A DNA stretch of 64,000 nt, taken from Micromonospora sp. NBC_01813. Its GTDB lineage: Bacteria; Actinomycetota; Actinomycetes; Mycobacteriales; Micromonosporaceae. Both the position numbers and the translations under genes were made by a program. Of this stretch, positions 31,177 to 39,199 are shown in pieces. The stretch lies in contig NZ_CP109067.1 in NCBI RefSeq assembly GCF_035917335.1, forward strand, positions 2,851,001-2,915,000, given 5' to 3'. Positions within the stretch are counted from its first letter, which is position 1, and every line of letters begins with the position of its first letter. Under the pieces are notes generated by a model. It saw nothing but the letters and a program-made list of their open reading frames with translations, had not been told where the DNA came from and did no database searches.

Positions 31177-34100
31177 TCAGCTGCAGCCGGAGGTGGAGCC
31201 GCAGCCCTCGCAGACGTAGCAGCTTCCGGCCGGGCGCATCTTGGTGCCACAGGTGAAGCAGAGCGGGGCGTCGGCCGCCTTGCCGATCACCGCCTCCAGC
31301 AACTCCGTCGACGAATGCACCGACGACGGGGCCGGCGTCGCGGCGGCCGGCAAGGTCGACGTACCGCCGCCCGCCTCGACCGACGACGGCGCCTTCGGCT
31401 CGATCCTCGGCTCGACCGGCGCGGACACCGCCATCGCCGACAGCTCCGACGCCGACGCCTCGTTCTCCGCCTCCGCTTCGGCCCGCATCTGCGCGGTCCG
31501 CTCGGCGGCGGTGAAGATTCCCAGTTCGGCCCGGCGGTCGTACGGCAGGAAGTCCAATGCCAACCGCCGGAAGATGTAGTCCATCACCGACGCCGCCATC
31601 CGCACATCCGGGTCGTCGGTCATGCCCGCCGGCTCGAAGCGCATGTTGGTGAACTTCGCCACGAAGGTCTCCAACGGCACGCCGTACTGCAGGCCGATCG
31701 AGATGGCCACCGAGAAGGCGTCCATCACCCCGGCCAGCGTCGAACCCTGCTTCGACATCTTCAGGAAGACCTCACCGAGGCCGTCGTCCGGGTACGACGA
31801 CGCGGTCAGGTAGCCCTCGGCACCGCCGACCGAGAAGGAGACCGTCTCCGACGGACGCTTCTTCGGCAGCCGCTTACGCACCGGGCGGTACTCGACGACC
31901 TTCTCGACGATCGTCTCGACCACCTTGGCCTGCTCGGCGGCGGCAGCGACCGCCTTGGACTTGTCGGACTTGGCCACCGACAGCGGCTGGCCGACCTTGC
32001 AGTTGTCCCGGTAGATCGCCAGCGCCTTGAGCCCCAGCTTCCAACCCTGGTAGTAGATCTTCTCCACGTCGGCGACGGTCGCCGCCTCCGGCATGTTGAC
32101 CGTCTTGGAGATCGCGCCGGAGATGAACGGCTGCACCGCCGCCATCATCCGCACGTGCCCCATCGGCGCGATCGACCGCTCCCCCATCGCGCAGTCGAAC
32201 ACCGGGTAGTGCTCGGTACGCAGACTCGGCGCGTCCACCACGTGCCCGTGGTCGGCGATGTGCTCGACGATCGCCTCGACCTGCTCCTCCGGGTAGCCGA
32301 GGCTACGCAGCGCGCGCGGCACCGTCTGGTTGACGATCTGCATCGAGCCGCCGCCGACCAATTTCTTGAATTTGACCAGCGCCAGATCCGGCTCGACTCC
32401 GGTGGTGTCGCAATCCATCATCAAACCGATGGTCCCAGTGGGCGCGAGTACACTCGCCTGGGAATTGCGCCAGCCATTCTTTTCGCCGATCTTGTTGCCC
32501 ATTTCCCATTGCCGGGCGGCTTCGCGGGCCAACGCCGTGGCGGTCGGGTTGGTCGGGCGGATCTCATCACTGGCGGCGGCGTGCTTGCGCATCACCCGCT
32601 TGTGCCCCTCGGCGTTGCGGGCGTAGCCGTCGTAGGCGCCGACCACGCCGGCCAGTTCGGCCGAGCGGCGGTACGCCGTACCGGTCATCACCGAGGTGAT
32701 GGCGGCGGCGTACGACCTGCCGGCCTCTGAGTCGTACGGCATGCCGGAGGCCATCAGCAGCGCGCCGAGGTTGGCGTAGCCGATGCCGAGCTGCCGGTAC
32801 GCGCGGGTGGTCTCGCCGATCTTCTGCGTCGGGAAGTCGGCGAAGCAGATGGAGATGTCCATCGCGGTGATGACGAACTCGACGGAGCGGACGAACTTCT
32901 CCACCTCGAAGCCACCGTCGGCCCGCAGGAACTTCATCAGATTAAGCGACGCAAGATTGCACGAAGAATTATCGAGGTGAAGGTATTCCGAGCAGTTGCG
33001 GACTACCACACCGTTGGCAATGTACGAATGGTTGCGCGGCTCGGAAAGGTTGTAGGTGGTCTCGAAACCGTCGAACTCACGGCTGACCAGCTTCGCGGTC
33101 TGATCCGTCCGGTAGAACCGGTGCTGCTCGAGCCAACGGGCCACCCGCTGCGCCTTGGCCGAATGGTCGAACCCGATCCGGCTGGCGAACAGGGGAATGT
33201 TCTCCCCGCTGATCCGCAGGTCGTAGAGCTGCTTGCCGTGGTACTCCCGCTCATCGCCGTTCTTGGCGGTGCACCGGAAGGTGGTGTCGCCGGCCTCGCG
33301 GGTGGCGTAGATCCGGCTGCCGATGCCGAACCCGCTCAGCAGGCGCTGTGCCTCGCGGAGCAGCTCGATCGAGACCGCGCCGAGCCCGACGTAGCGGGTG
33401 CCGTTGGCGGTCTCGGCGGCGCAGCCGTCCGCGTCGAAGAGCCCGCGCAGGAATGCCGCCTGGATCTCGGGCGGCGCTTCCAGCACTGACGACGGCAGTC
33501 GCTTGTCCACCGCTCGGGCGGTGCTCACGCCGAGCCCGGTCAGGAAGTCGACCACGGCGGTACGACTGCTGCGCAGTTGCACGGTGCCGTTGGGCATCTG
33601 CATGGGCCGGAACCGCAGACCGACGATGCTCTCCAGCACGGACTGGTGGCGTTGGACGATCTCGTTCGGGTCGGTCTGGCTGTAGACCCAGCTGGCGTTC
33701 GGGTTGTCGCCGCGTACACCCGGGGTGCCCTGGCGGACCGAGCCGTCGCCGACCAGCCAGCCGAGCAGGTGTGCGAAGTCCTCGGTCCACTTCTCCGGCA
33801 GCCGGGACTCACGCTGCCACTTGGTCGGCACGACGTCGCCGGGTGACACCTGGGCGTCCGCGCGCATGCGGAACTCCCAGGACGCGGCGGTCGCCGGCGT
33901 CGGTTGGTTGAGCGGCAGAATCTGGTCGTCCGGGGTGAGGTCCTTGGCCTCGACGTACCCACGGTTGGTGGTCCAGATCCGGTGGTTCGGGGTACAGCGC
34001 AGCACCATGCCGTTGCTGAACTCGAGCCGGGTGATCTCGTTCGTCCCGGTGATCATGACCGCTTCGGGACGGGTCAGCACGACCTGGTCGGCGGGGGCGT

Positions 34101-35409
34101 CCGGGTTGGTGGCGTCGTGGGTGTAGACGCCGAACGACTCGCCCTGCCGGGTCCGGTCGACGAGTGCGTCGAACCGGATCAGCCCCTTGTCAGTGTGGAC
34201 CAGCGTGTCGCCGGTGAAGCAAGGATTGGACGCGGTAATGCGTCCGGTCTCCGGGCAGGTGTGCCAGTCGTTGATCGTGTCGTCGTACTGCAGACCGGGG
34301 TCGGCGCATTCCCAGGCGGCCTGCGAAATGGTTCCGAACAGCTTCTTGGCGTCGACGGTGTCGATCACCGAGCCGTCGAGCCGGCCGCGCAGGTCGAAGC
34401 TGCCGCCGTCCTCGTACGCCCGCATGAACTCGTCGGAGACCCGTACCGAGTTGTTGGCGTTCTGGTACTGGACGCTGACGATGTCCGCGCCGCCGAGGTC
34501 CATGTCGAACCCGGCGTCGCGCAACGCCCGGATCTTGTTCTCCTCGCGGGCCTTGGTCTGCACGAACTCCTCGATGTCGGGGTGGTCGACGTCGAGGATG
34601 ACCATCTTGGCAGCCCGGCGGGTGGCGCCACCGGACTTGATGGTGCCGGCCGAGGCGTCGGCGCCGCGCATGAAGCTGACCGGGCCGGAGGCGGTGCCAC
34701 CACTGGAGAGCAGCTCCTTGGAGGAGCGGATCCGGGACAGGTTGACGCCGGAACCGGAGCCACCCTTGAAGATCAACCCTTCCTCTTTGTACCAATCGAG
34801 GATGGAATCCATCGAATCATCCACAGAAAGGATGAAACAAGCTGATACCTGCTGAGGTGAGGCGGTGCCGACGTTGAACCAGACCGGGGAGTTGAAGCTG
34901 AACACCTGGTGCAGCAGCATCCAGGTCAGCTCGTGCTCGAAGATCTCGGCGTCGGCACTGGTGGCGAAGTAGCCGTGCTGCTCACCGGCGGCCCGGTACG
35001 TCTTCACCACCCGGTCGATCAGTTGCTTGAGCGACCACTCCCGCTGTGGGGTGCCCACCGCACCGCGGAAGTACTTGGTGGTGACGATGTTCGCCGCGTT
35101 GACGCTCCAGGTCTCCGGGAACTCCACGCCACGCTGCTCGAAGTTGATCGAGCCGTCCCGCCAGTTGGTCATCACCACGTCGCGGCGCTGCCAGGTCACC
35201 TCGTCGTACGGGTGCACGCCCTCGGTGGTCCAGACCCGCTCGACGGTGAGCCCGGCCGCGCCGGCCTTGGCCCGTACCCGCCCGTTGCCGTTGGCCTTGG
35301 CCGCCGCGCCGTTGGACCGGCCGCCCGCACCGTTGGACTTCGCCGTCGCGTTGTCGCCGGCGCTACCGCCGGTACCGCCTGTCTTCGCGGTCACACCATC
35401 CCCCGCCAT
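31177..35409 (-). CDS. nrdJ: Class II (B12-dependent) ribonucleotide reductase with an intein
   Basis: 1410 residues as translated, of which 397-805 are an intein, leaving a 1001-residue enzyme. A low-complexity Gly/Ala/Asn-rich start (~50 residues) leads into LTVERVWTTEGVHPYDEVTW. Then come SFNSPVWFNVG, GGSGSGVNLSRIRSSKE, the split NP/CSEYLHLDNSSCNLASLN catalytic loop, and APTGTIGLMMDCDTTGVEPD. The C-terminal TSCPD part (GGAEGYLTASSYPDDGLGEV) ends in a Cys cluster (CFTCGTKMRPAGSCYVCEGC). It reduces ribonucleotides to deoxyribonucleotides with adenosylcobalamin. NrdR is encoded just upstream in the same direction, with palindromes before it. No cobalamin riboswitch was recognised. Confidence 0.95.
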   Translation of the reverse strand: MAGDGVTAKTGGTGGSAGDNATAKSNGAGGRSNGAAAKANGNGRVRAKAGAAGLTVERVWTTEGVHPYDEVTWQRRDVVMTNWRDGSINFEQRGVEFPETWSVNAANIVTTKYFRGAVGTPQREWSLKQLIDRVVKTYRAAGEQHGYFATSADAEIFEHELTWMLLHQVFSFNSPVWFNVGTASPQQVSACFILSVDDSMDSILDWYKEEGLIFKGGSGSGVNLSRIRSSKELLSSGGTASGPVSFMRGADASAGTIKSGGATRRAAKMVILDVDHPDIEEFVQTKAREENKIRALRDAGFDMDLGGADIVSVQYQNANNSVRVSDEFMRAYEDGGSFDLRGRLDGSVIDTVDAKKLFGTISQAAWECADPGLQYDDTINDWHTCPETGRITASNPCFTGDTLVHTDKGLIRFDALVDRTRQGESFGVYTHDATNPDAPADQVVLTRPEAVMITGTNEITRLEFSNGMVLRCTPNHRIWTTNRGYVEAKDLTPDDQILPLNQPTPATAASWEFRMRADAQVSPGDVVPTKWQRESRLPEKWTEDFAHLLGWLVGDGSVRQGTPGVRGDNPNASWVYSQTDPNEIVQRHQSVLESIVGLRFRPMQMPNGTVQLRSSRTAVVDFLTGLGVSTARAVDKRLPSSVLEAPPEIQAAFLRGLFDADGCAAETANGTRYVGLGAVSIELLREAQRLLSGFGIGSRIYATREAGDTTFRCTAKNGDEREYHGKQLYDLRISGENIPLFASRIGFDHSAKAQRVARWLEQHRFYRTDQTAKLVSREFDGFETTYNLSEPRNHSYIANGVVVRNCSEYLHLDNSSCNLASLNLMKFLRADGGFEVEKFVRSVEFVITAMDISICFADFPTQKIGETTRAYRQLGIGYANLGALLMASGMPYDSEAGRSYAAAITSVMTGTAYRRSAELAGVVGAYDGYARNAEGHKRVMRKHAAASDEIRPTNPTATALAREAARQWEMGNKIGEKNGWRNSQASVLAPTGTIGLMMDCDTTGVEPDLALVKFKKLVGGGSMQIVNQTVPRALRSLGYPEEQVEAIVEHIADHGHVVDAPSLRTEHYPVFDCAMGERSIAPMGHVRMMAAVQPFISGAISKTVNMPEAATVADVEKIYYQGWKLGLKALAIYRDNCKVGQPLSVAKSDKSKAVAAAAEQAKVVETIVEKVVEYRPVRKRLPKKRPSETVSFSVGGAEGYLTASSYPDDGLGEVFLKMSKQGSTLAGVMDAFSVAISIGLQYGVPLETFVAKFTNMRFEPAGMTDDPDVRMAASVMDYIFRRLALDFLPYDRRAELGIFTAAERTAQMRAEAEAENEASASELSAMAVSAPVEPRIEPKAPSSVEAGGGTSTLPAAATPAPSSVHSSTELLEAVIGKAADAPLCFTCGTKMRPAGSCYVCEGCGSTSGCS
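32995..34221 (-). mobile_element. Intein with LAGLIDADG endonuclease in NrdJ
   Basis: 409 residues in frame inside nrdJ. It starts with Cys1 in CFTGDTLVHTDKGL (block A) and has RCTPNHRIWTT (block B, T-x-x-H). Two LAGLIDADG motifs are HLLGWLVGDGSV and AAFLRGLFDADGC. It ends NHSYIANGVVVRN before Cys+1 of the host NPCSEY motif. The last two residues are Arg-Asn (codons CGC AAC), whereas most inteins have His-Asn. The host site is the conserved NPCSE loop, a known hot spot for RNR inteins. It should splice itself out; the endonuclease would spread it to intein-free alleles. Confidence 0.92.
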
Positions 35410-35546
35410 CTCATCGCCCCCTCAGACTCTCGCGCAGCACCCCGCCGCGCGGTTTGTTTCGTCAGACATGTGTCGATCTTGTTGTTGGCACCGTGCGCGC
35501 CGGTGCGGGCAGCCAGCCGCCCCGCATGTCGGCGCACCGCGACGGG

Positions 35547-36044
35547 TCAGCCGGTAGCCGGGCCCGTCGGCACCGCGTCGGCGTCGGCCAACTTCGCCGT
35601 GGCGGCGGCCCGCAGCGTCCCGATCTCGCGTTCGAAGTCGTCGAGCGAGTCGAAGGACCGGTAGACGCTGGCGAACCGCAGGTACGCCACCTCGTCGAGC
35701 TCCCGCAGCGGCCCGAGGATCGCCAGCCCGACGTCGTGGCTGGGGATCTCGGCCGCACCCTTGGCCCGGACGGTCTCGTCGACCTTCTGGGCCAGCAGGG
35801 CGATGGCGTCGTCGTCCACCGGACGCCCTTGGCACGCCTTGCGTACCCCGCCCATGATCTTGGTCCGGCTGAACGGCTCGGTGACGCCGCTGCGCTTGAC
35901 CACGGCGAGGACTGCTTCCTCGACGGTGGTGAAGCGTTTGCCGCATTCGGGGCAGGAGCGTCGGCGGCGGATGAGCTGACCGTCTTCGGCTTCCCGCGAG
36001 TCGACGACGCGCGAGTCGGCGTGCCGGCAGTACGGGCAGCGCAT
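35547..36044 (-). CDS. nrdR: Transcriptional repressor NrdR
   Basis: 165 residues. The N-terminal zinc ribbon is [20 protein letters not shown] with [14 protein letters not shown], and the ATP-cone follows ([30 protein letters not shown]). NrdR senses ATP/dATP and represses ribonucleotide reductase genes by binding paired palindromic boxes. It is 137 bp upstream of nrdJ on the same strand, the usual actinobacterial order, and two palindromes lie in front of it, so it probably controls itself and nrdJ. The length fits the family. Confidence 0.97.
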   Translation of the reverse strand: MRCPYCRHADSRVVDSREAEDGQLIRRRRSCPECGKRFTTVEEAVLAVVKRSGVTEPFSRTKIMGGVRKACQGRPVDDDAIALLAQKVDETVRAKGAAEIPSHDVGLAILGPLRELDEVAYLRFASVYRSFDSLDDFEREIGTLRAAATAKLADADAVPTGPATG

Positions 36045-36168
36045 GCCGAGGTCCCTTCGGTCGAGTCAGGTGGATCGCCGGGCGGGGTGTCCACCCACCG
36101 CACCGGTCACCACAGGGTGCGTGGGCGCGTCCGGCCGGGAACACAACTCCCAGCCGGGAGACCCAACC

Positions 36169-36204
36169 TGTAGGCAACCTACACCCTTGTAACTACTAGA
36201 TGTT
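36169..36204 (-). promoter_or_regulatory. Two palindromes upstream of nrdR, candidate NrdR boxes
   Basis: TGTAGGCAACCTACA (36169-36183, six-base arms TGTAGG/CCTACA) and AACTACTAGATGTT (36191-36204, 10 of 14 positions symmetric) have centres about 21.5 bp apart, so both face the same side of the helix. They are 125-160 bp upstream of the nrdR start. NrdR proteins bind pairs of ~16-bp palindromes in phase; the spacing reported for many species is three turns rather than two. The assignment is inferred from place and symmetry. Confidence 0.5.
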
Positions 36205-36362
36205 GGGGTTGACGGTAGGCCGCAACCGGGGCTCGGTCAAGTTGGCTGGCCCACTCGGCGCGTCGTCACTCTGCCAACACCGACCCCGGGCCGAGGGTTA
36301 CCGTCAACCAGCGGGCAATCGCCGCCGATCGACACCCAACCACCCACGGAACACCACGTATT

Positions 36363-36376
36363 CGAACACGAGTACG
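36363..36376 (+). promoter_or_regulatory. Possible second SOS box upstream of lexA
   Basis: CGAACACGAGTACG agrees with the actinobacterial LexA consensus CGAACRNNYGTTYG at most positions, with mismatches in the right half. It is 66 bp further from lexA than the better box at 36429-36442 and could serve either lexA or the nrdR side. Confidence 0.35.
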
Positions 36377-36428
36377 ATGAGAGTCAACCGCCGACCACGA
36401 ATCGTCGAGTCGACACGCCGACCAAAGT

Positions 36429-36442
36429 CGTACAGATGTTTG
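36429..36442 (+). promoter_or_regulatory. SOS (LexA) box of lexA
   Basis: CGTACAGATGTTTG, 87 bp upstream of the lexA start, matches CGAACRNNYGTTYG at all but one position. Its ACAGATGT core is shared with the box at recA (57775-57788). LexA should bind here and repress its own gene until RecA triggers its cleavage. Confidence 0.65.
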
Positions 36443-36528
36443 AACCTGGGCGGTTCTGTGGCTACGGTCATGGTCAACACCGACGGCGCGCCGACAGGAC
36501 CGAACTGCCGGCTGACGAAAGGACGGAC

Positions 36529-37323
36529 GTGTCGACCGACGACAGGACGGGCCCGCCCCAGCAGACGACCGGTACGGGTGGCGCGGCGACGGCCAACGCT
36601 GGCGCGTCGATGCGCGGCCGCCGTTCCGGGCGGTCTGGCGAGCCTCGGCTGCGTGCCGTGACTTCTGTGGTGAGCACCTTCCCTGAGCCGGTCGCCGCCG
36701 AGTTGACCGTCCGGCAACGCCGGATCCTGGAGTTCATTCGGAGTTGGGTGGACCGGCACGGATATCCGCCGAGCGTCCGCGAGATCGGCGAGGCGGTTGG
36801 TCTGGTCTCCCCGTCGAGCGTCGCCTACCAGCTCAAGGAGATGGAGCGGAAGGGCTTCCTGCGGCGGGACCCGAACCGACCTCGCGCGGTGGATGTGCGT
36901 CCCATGGGCGACGCCGCCGATGACGAGGCGGCACGAGCCTCACGGCCGACACCGGCGTATGTGCCGATGCTGGGCCGGATCGCCGCCGGTGGGCCGATCC
37001 TGGCCGAGCAGGCAGTGGAGGACGTCTTCCCGTTGCCGCGTGAGTTGGTCGGCGAGGGCGAGGTGTTCATGCTCCAGGTCAAGGGCGACTCGATGATCGA
37101 CGCCGCGATCTGCGACGGGGACTGGGTCGTGGTGCGTCAACAGCCGACGGCCGACTCGGGGGAGATCGTCGCGGCGATGATCGACGGCGAGGCGACGGTG
37201 AAGACCTACCGCCGGCGGGACGGGCATGTCTGGCTGATGCCGCACAACGCGGCGTTCGATCCAATCCCGGGTGACGAGGCGACCATCATGGGTCGCGTGG
37301 TGGCGGTGCTCCGGCGGGTCTGA
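36529..37323 (+). CDS. lexA: SOS repressor LexA
   Basis: 264 residues from a GTG at 36529, chosen because AAAGGA lies nine bases upstream. A ~45-residue disordered start (rich in T, G, A) precedes the winged helix ([40 protein letters not shown]). The latent protease domain has the cleavage site Ala-Gly in [13 protein letters not shown], catalytic Ser in [19 protein letters not shown] and Lys in [11 protein letters not shown]. It represses DNA-damage genes and cuts itself when RecA filaments form. SOS-like boxes precede it. It is divergent from nrdR. Confidence 0.96.
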   Translation: MSTDDRTGPPQQTTGTGGAATANAGASMRGRRSGRSGEPRLRAVTSVVSTFPEPVAAELTVRQRRILEFIRSWVDRHGYPPSVREIGEAVGLVSPSSVAYQLKEMERKGFLRRDPNRPRAVDVRPMGDAADDEAARASRPTPAYVPMLGRIAAGGPILAEQAVEDVFPLPRELVGEGEVFMLQVKGDSMIDAAICDGDWVVVRQQPTADSGEIVAAMIDGEATVKTYRRRDGHVWLMPHNAAFDPIPGDEATIMGRVVAVLRRV

Positions 37324-37388
37324 CGACCTGCCGGTTGCGGGCTGCCCAGCAGCGGTACGGCGGGGCTTCCGCCGGCCGTGTCGGTGCT

Positions 37389-39128
37389 TCAGCCGCGTCG
37401 GTCGTGGTCCGGGTACTCGCGTCGGCCTGGTCGGCCGTACACCCCGGCGTCCCGGTCGTCGGCTGGCGGCCGGCTGCCTGCTCGGGGTTGGTCGTAGCGG
37501 TCGGCCGGGTAGCCGTCGCCCGGGTAGTCGCCGCCGGTGTCGGGGTCACCGCGGTAGCCGCTGCTCCCGGGCCGCACCGGTGGGACCGGCTTGGCGGCCC
37601 CGTACACGGCGCCGGAATCGACGGCTCCGGCGGCGCGGTAACCCCCGGAGTCTCGCCGTGGTGCAGCGGCGGGTGGTGGGGGTGCCGGGGCACCTCCGTA
37701 CACCGCCCCGGTGGGCGGTTTCGCGGTGCCGCCGTAGACGCCGCCGCCACCGGCAGCGGGTTTGGCACCGCCGTAGACGCCACCACCCCCGGCGGGTTTG
37801 GCACCGCCGTAGACGGCACCCTGTTTTCGGCCCGCCGTGCCCGGCGGGCCGCCGGCCGGCATCGCGCCACTACCCAGTGCGCCACTGGCGTACGCGCCGC
37901 TACCCAGCGCGTCGCTGGCGTACGCGCCGCTGCCCAGTGCGTCGCTGGCGTACGCGGAGGCGGGCTCGCTGTCGCCGTCGCGCTCGGATCGGGCCGGTTC
38001 CCGGCCGGCCGCCAACCGGGCTTTGCGGCGCCCTCGCACGATGCCGTGGATACCGACGCCCACGAGTACCGCGCCGAGCAGGCCGACCGCCGCGATCAGC
38101 AGGTTGATGTCCTGCAGGGTGATCCGATTGATCCAGGATGGGCCCTCCGCGCCGTCTGATCCGGTATCGGTGGGGGCGGCGACCTCGGTGCTCGGTGTGT
38201 AGCGCAGGATCTCGACCGTGGCGTCCTCGTCGAGGGTGGCGACGTCGGAGACGGTGACGAAGCTGGCGCCGTCGGCGGTGTAGGAGATTGCCTCGCCGAA
38301 GGCGTCGGTGAGCGGGGTGGCCCGGGGCTGTTCGTTGGTCAGCGCGGCGACGAGATCGCCGTCGGCGGGCACGTCCCACTCGAAGGCGTCGGCGTAGGTG
38401 CGGATGGCCACCCGGGTGCCGTCCGGGGATCGGGCCGCACCGGTGACGGTGAGCCGGCCGGCAGCGGCGAACAGGTTCGGCGTGTTGGTCCGGGGTAGCT
38501 CCAACTCGCCGACCTTCTCCATCGGCACCGGGTCTTCGTTGTCGCTGCGCAGCGGCTCAACGGGTCGGTAGAGGCCGGCGGGTCCGGTGTCCTTGGTGAT
38601 GATCAGTGGGGTGCCGTCGTTGAGGATCAGCAGGGCTTCGGCGTCGTGCGGGCCGTCCGGGTAGCTCAACCGGTGGACGACCGGTTGCGCGGAGCCGTCC
38701 GCCGGCATCGACCACAGGGCGATGCGTTGCCGCCGTTCGTCGTTGGTCGGGTTGTCGCCGATGTCGGCGATCCAGAGGGTCTGACCGTCCGGTGAGATCG
38801 CCAGGTCCTCCGGATCGTAGGGGCTCACCGGGTACTGGACGGCGTTGCCGACCTCGCAGGAGGAGTCGAGGAAGAACACCCGTTCGTTACGGCCGATGTC
38901 GGTGCCGTCGTTGACGACCACGTATCCGTCGGCCGTCGCCACCAGCCCGGAGAGTTCCCGAAGTCGCTCATCGGTGATCTCACAGACCCGCTCACCCGGG
39001 GTGACCTGCGGGTCCACTGGTGCCGACGGGTCCTGGGCGGGCAGGGCGACGGCCGGCCCGGCCGGGAGGACGACATGGACCGCGAGGAGTCCGACGACGA
39101 TCGCGGCCGGGGTCAGAATCCGACGCAT
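37389..39128 (-). CDS. Secreted/anchored beta-propeller-like protein with repeat-rich cytosolic tail
   Basis: 579 residues from the ATG at 39128. A signal peptide (RRILTPAAIVVGLLAVHVVL, ending AVA) leads a ~320-residue extracellular region with propeller-like phrases (YDPEDLAISPDGQTLWIADI, DAEALLILNDGTPLIITKDT, AARSPDGTRVAIRTYADAFE). One transmembrane segment follows near residue 350 (LLIAAVGLLGAVLVGVGIHG), then a ~200-residue tail of low complexity: three copies of a SDALGSGAYA-like decapeptide, G-G-V-Y-G-G-A-K-P repeats, and a Tyr/Asp/Pro-rich end. It probably monitors or binds something outside and has a disordered tail inside. I do not know its function. Confidence 0.7.
   Translation of the reverse strand: MRRILTPAAIVVGLLAVHVVLPAGPAVALPAQDPSAPVDPQVTPGERVCEITDERLRELSGLVATADGYVVVNDGTDIGRNERVFFLDSSCEVGNAVQYPVSPYDPEDLAISPDGQTLWIADIGDNPTNDERRQRIALWSMPADGSAQPVVHRLSYPDGPHDAEALLILNDGTPLIITKDTGPAGLYRPVEPLRSDNEDPVPMEKVGELELPRTNTPNLFAAAGRLTVTGAARSPDGTRVAIRTYADAFEWDVPADGDLVAALTNEQPRATPLTDAFGEAISYTADGASFVTVSDVATLDEDATVEILRYTPSTEVAAPTDTGSDGAEGPSWINRITLQDINLLIAAVGLLGAVLVGVGIHGIVRGRRKARLAAGREPARSERDGDSEPASAYASDALGSGAYASDALGSGAYASGALGSGAMPAGGPPGTAGRKQGAVYGGAKPAGGGGVYGGAKPAAGGGGVYGGTAKPPTGAVYGGAPAPPPPAAAPRRDSGGYRAAGAVDSGAVYGAAKPVPPVRPGSSGYRGDPDTGGDYPGDGYPADRYDQPRAGSRPPADDRDAGVYGRPGRREYPDHDRRG
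37864..37953 (-). repeat. Three tandem 30-bp repeats inside a coding region
   Basis: Units at 37864-37893, 37894-37923 and 37924-37953 differ by only a few bases each and encode ten residues (S-D/G-A-L-G-S-G-A-Y-A) three times in the cytosolic tail of the membrane protein. Exact 30-bp periodicity keeps the frame. Copy number is likely to vary between strains. Confidence 0.85.
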
Positions 39129-39199
39129 CCGACGAGTGTCGCATGCCGACCTCAAAGCCCGTGTTACATCGTGATCAATCACTGTCAGCTATTGAGTCA

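Noticed and set aside
35410-36180. Cobalamin riboswitch expected for a B12-dependent reductase locus
   Set aside because: I looked for the B12-box and associated stems before nrdJ and nrdR and saw none; class II enzymes are not usually repressed by B12.
37864-37953. Short regular repeats that could suggest a CRISPR array
   Set aside because: The repeats are directly adjacent, with no spacers, and are in frame within a coding region.
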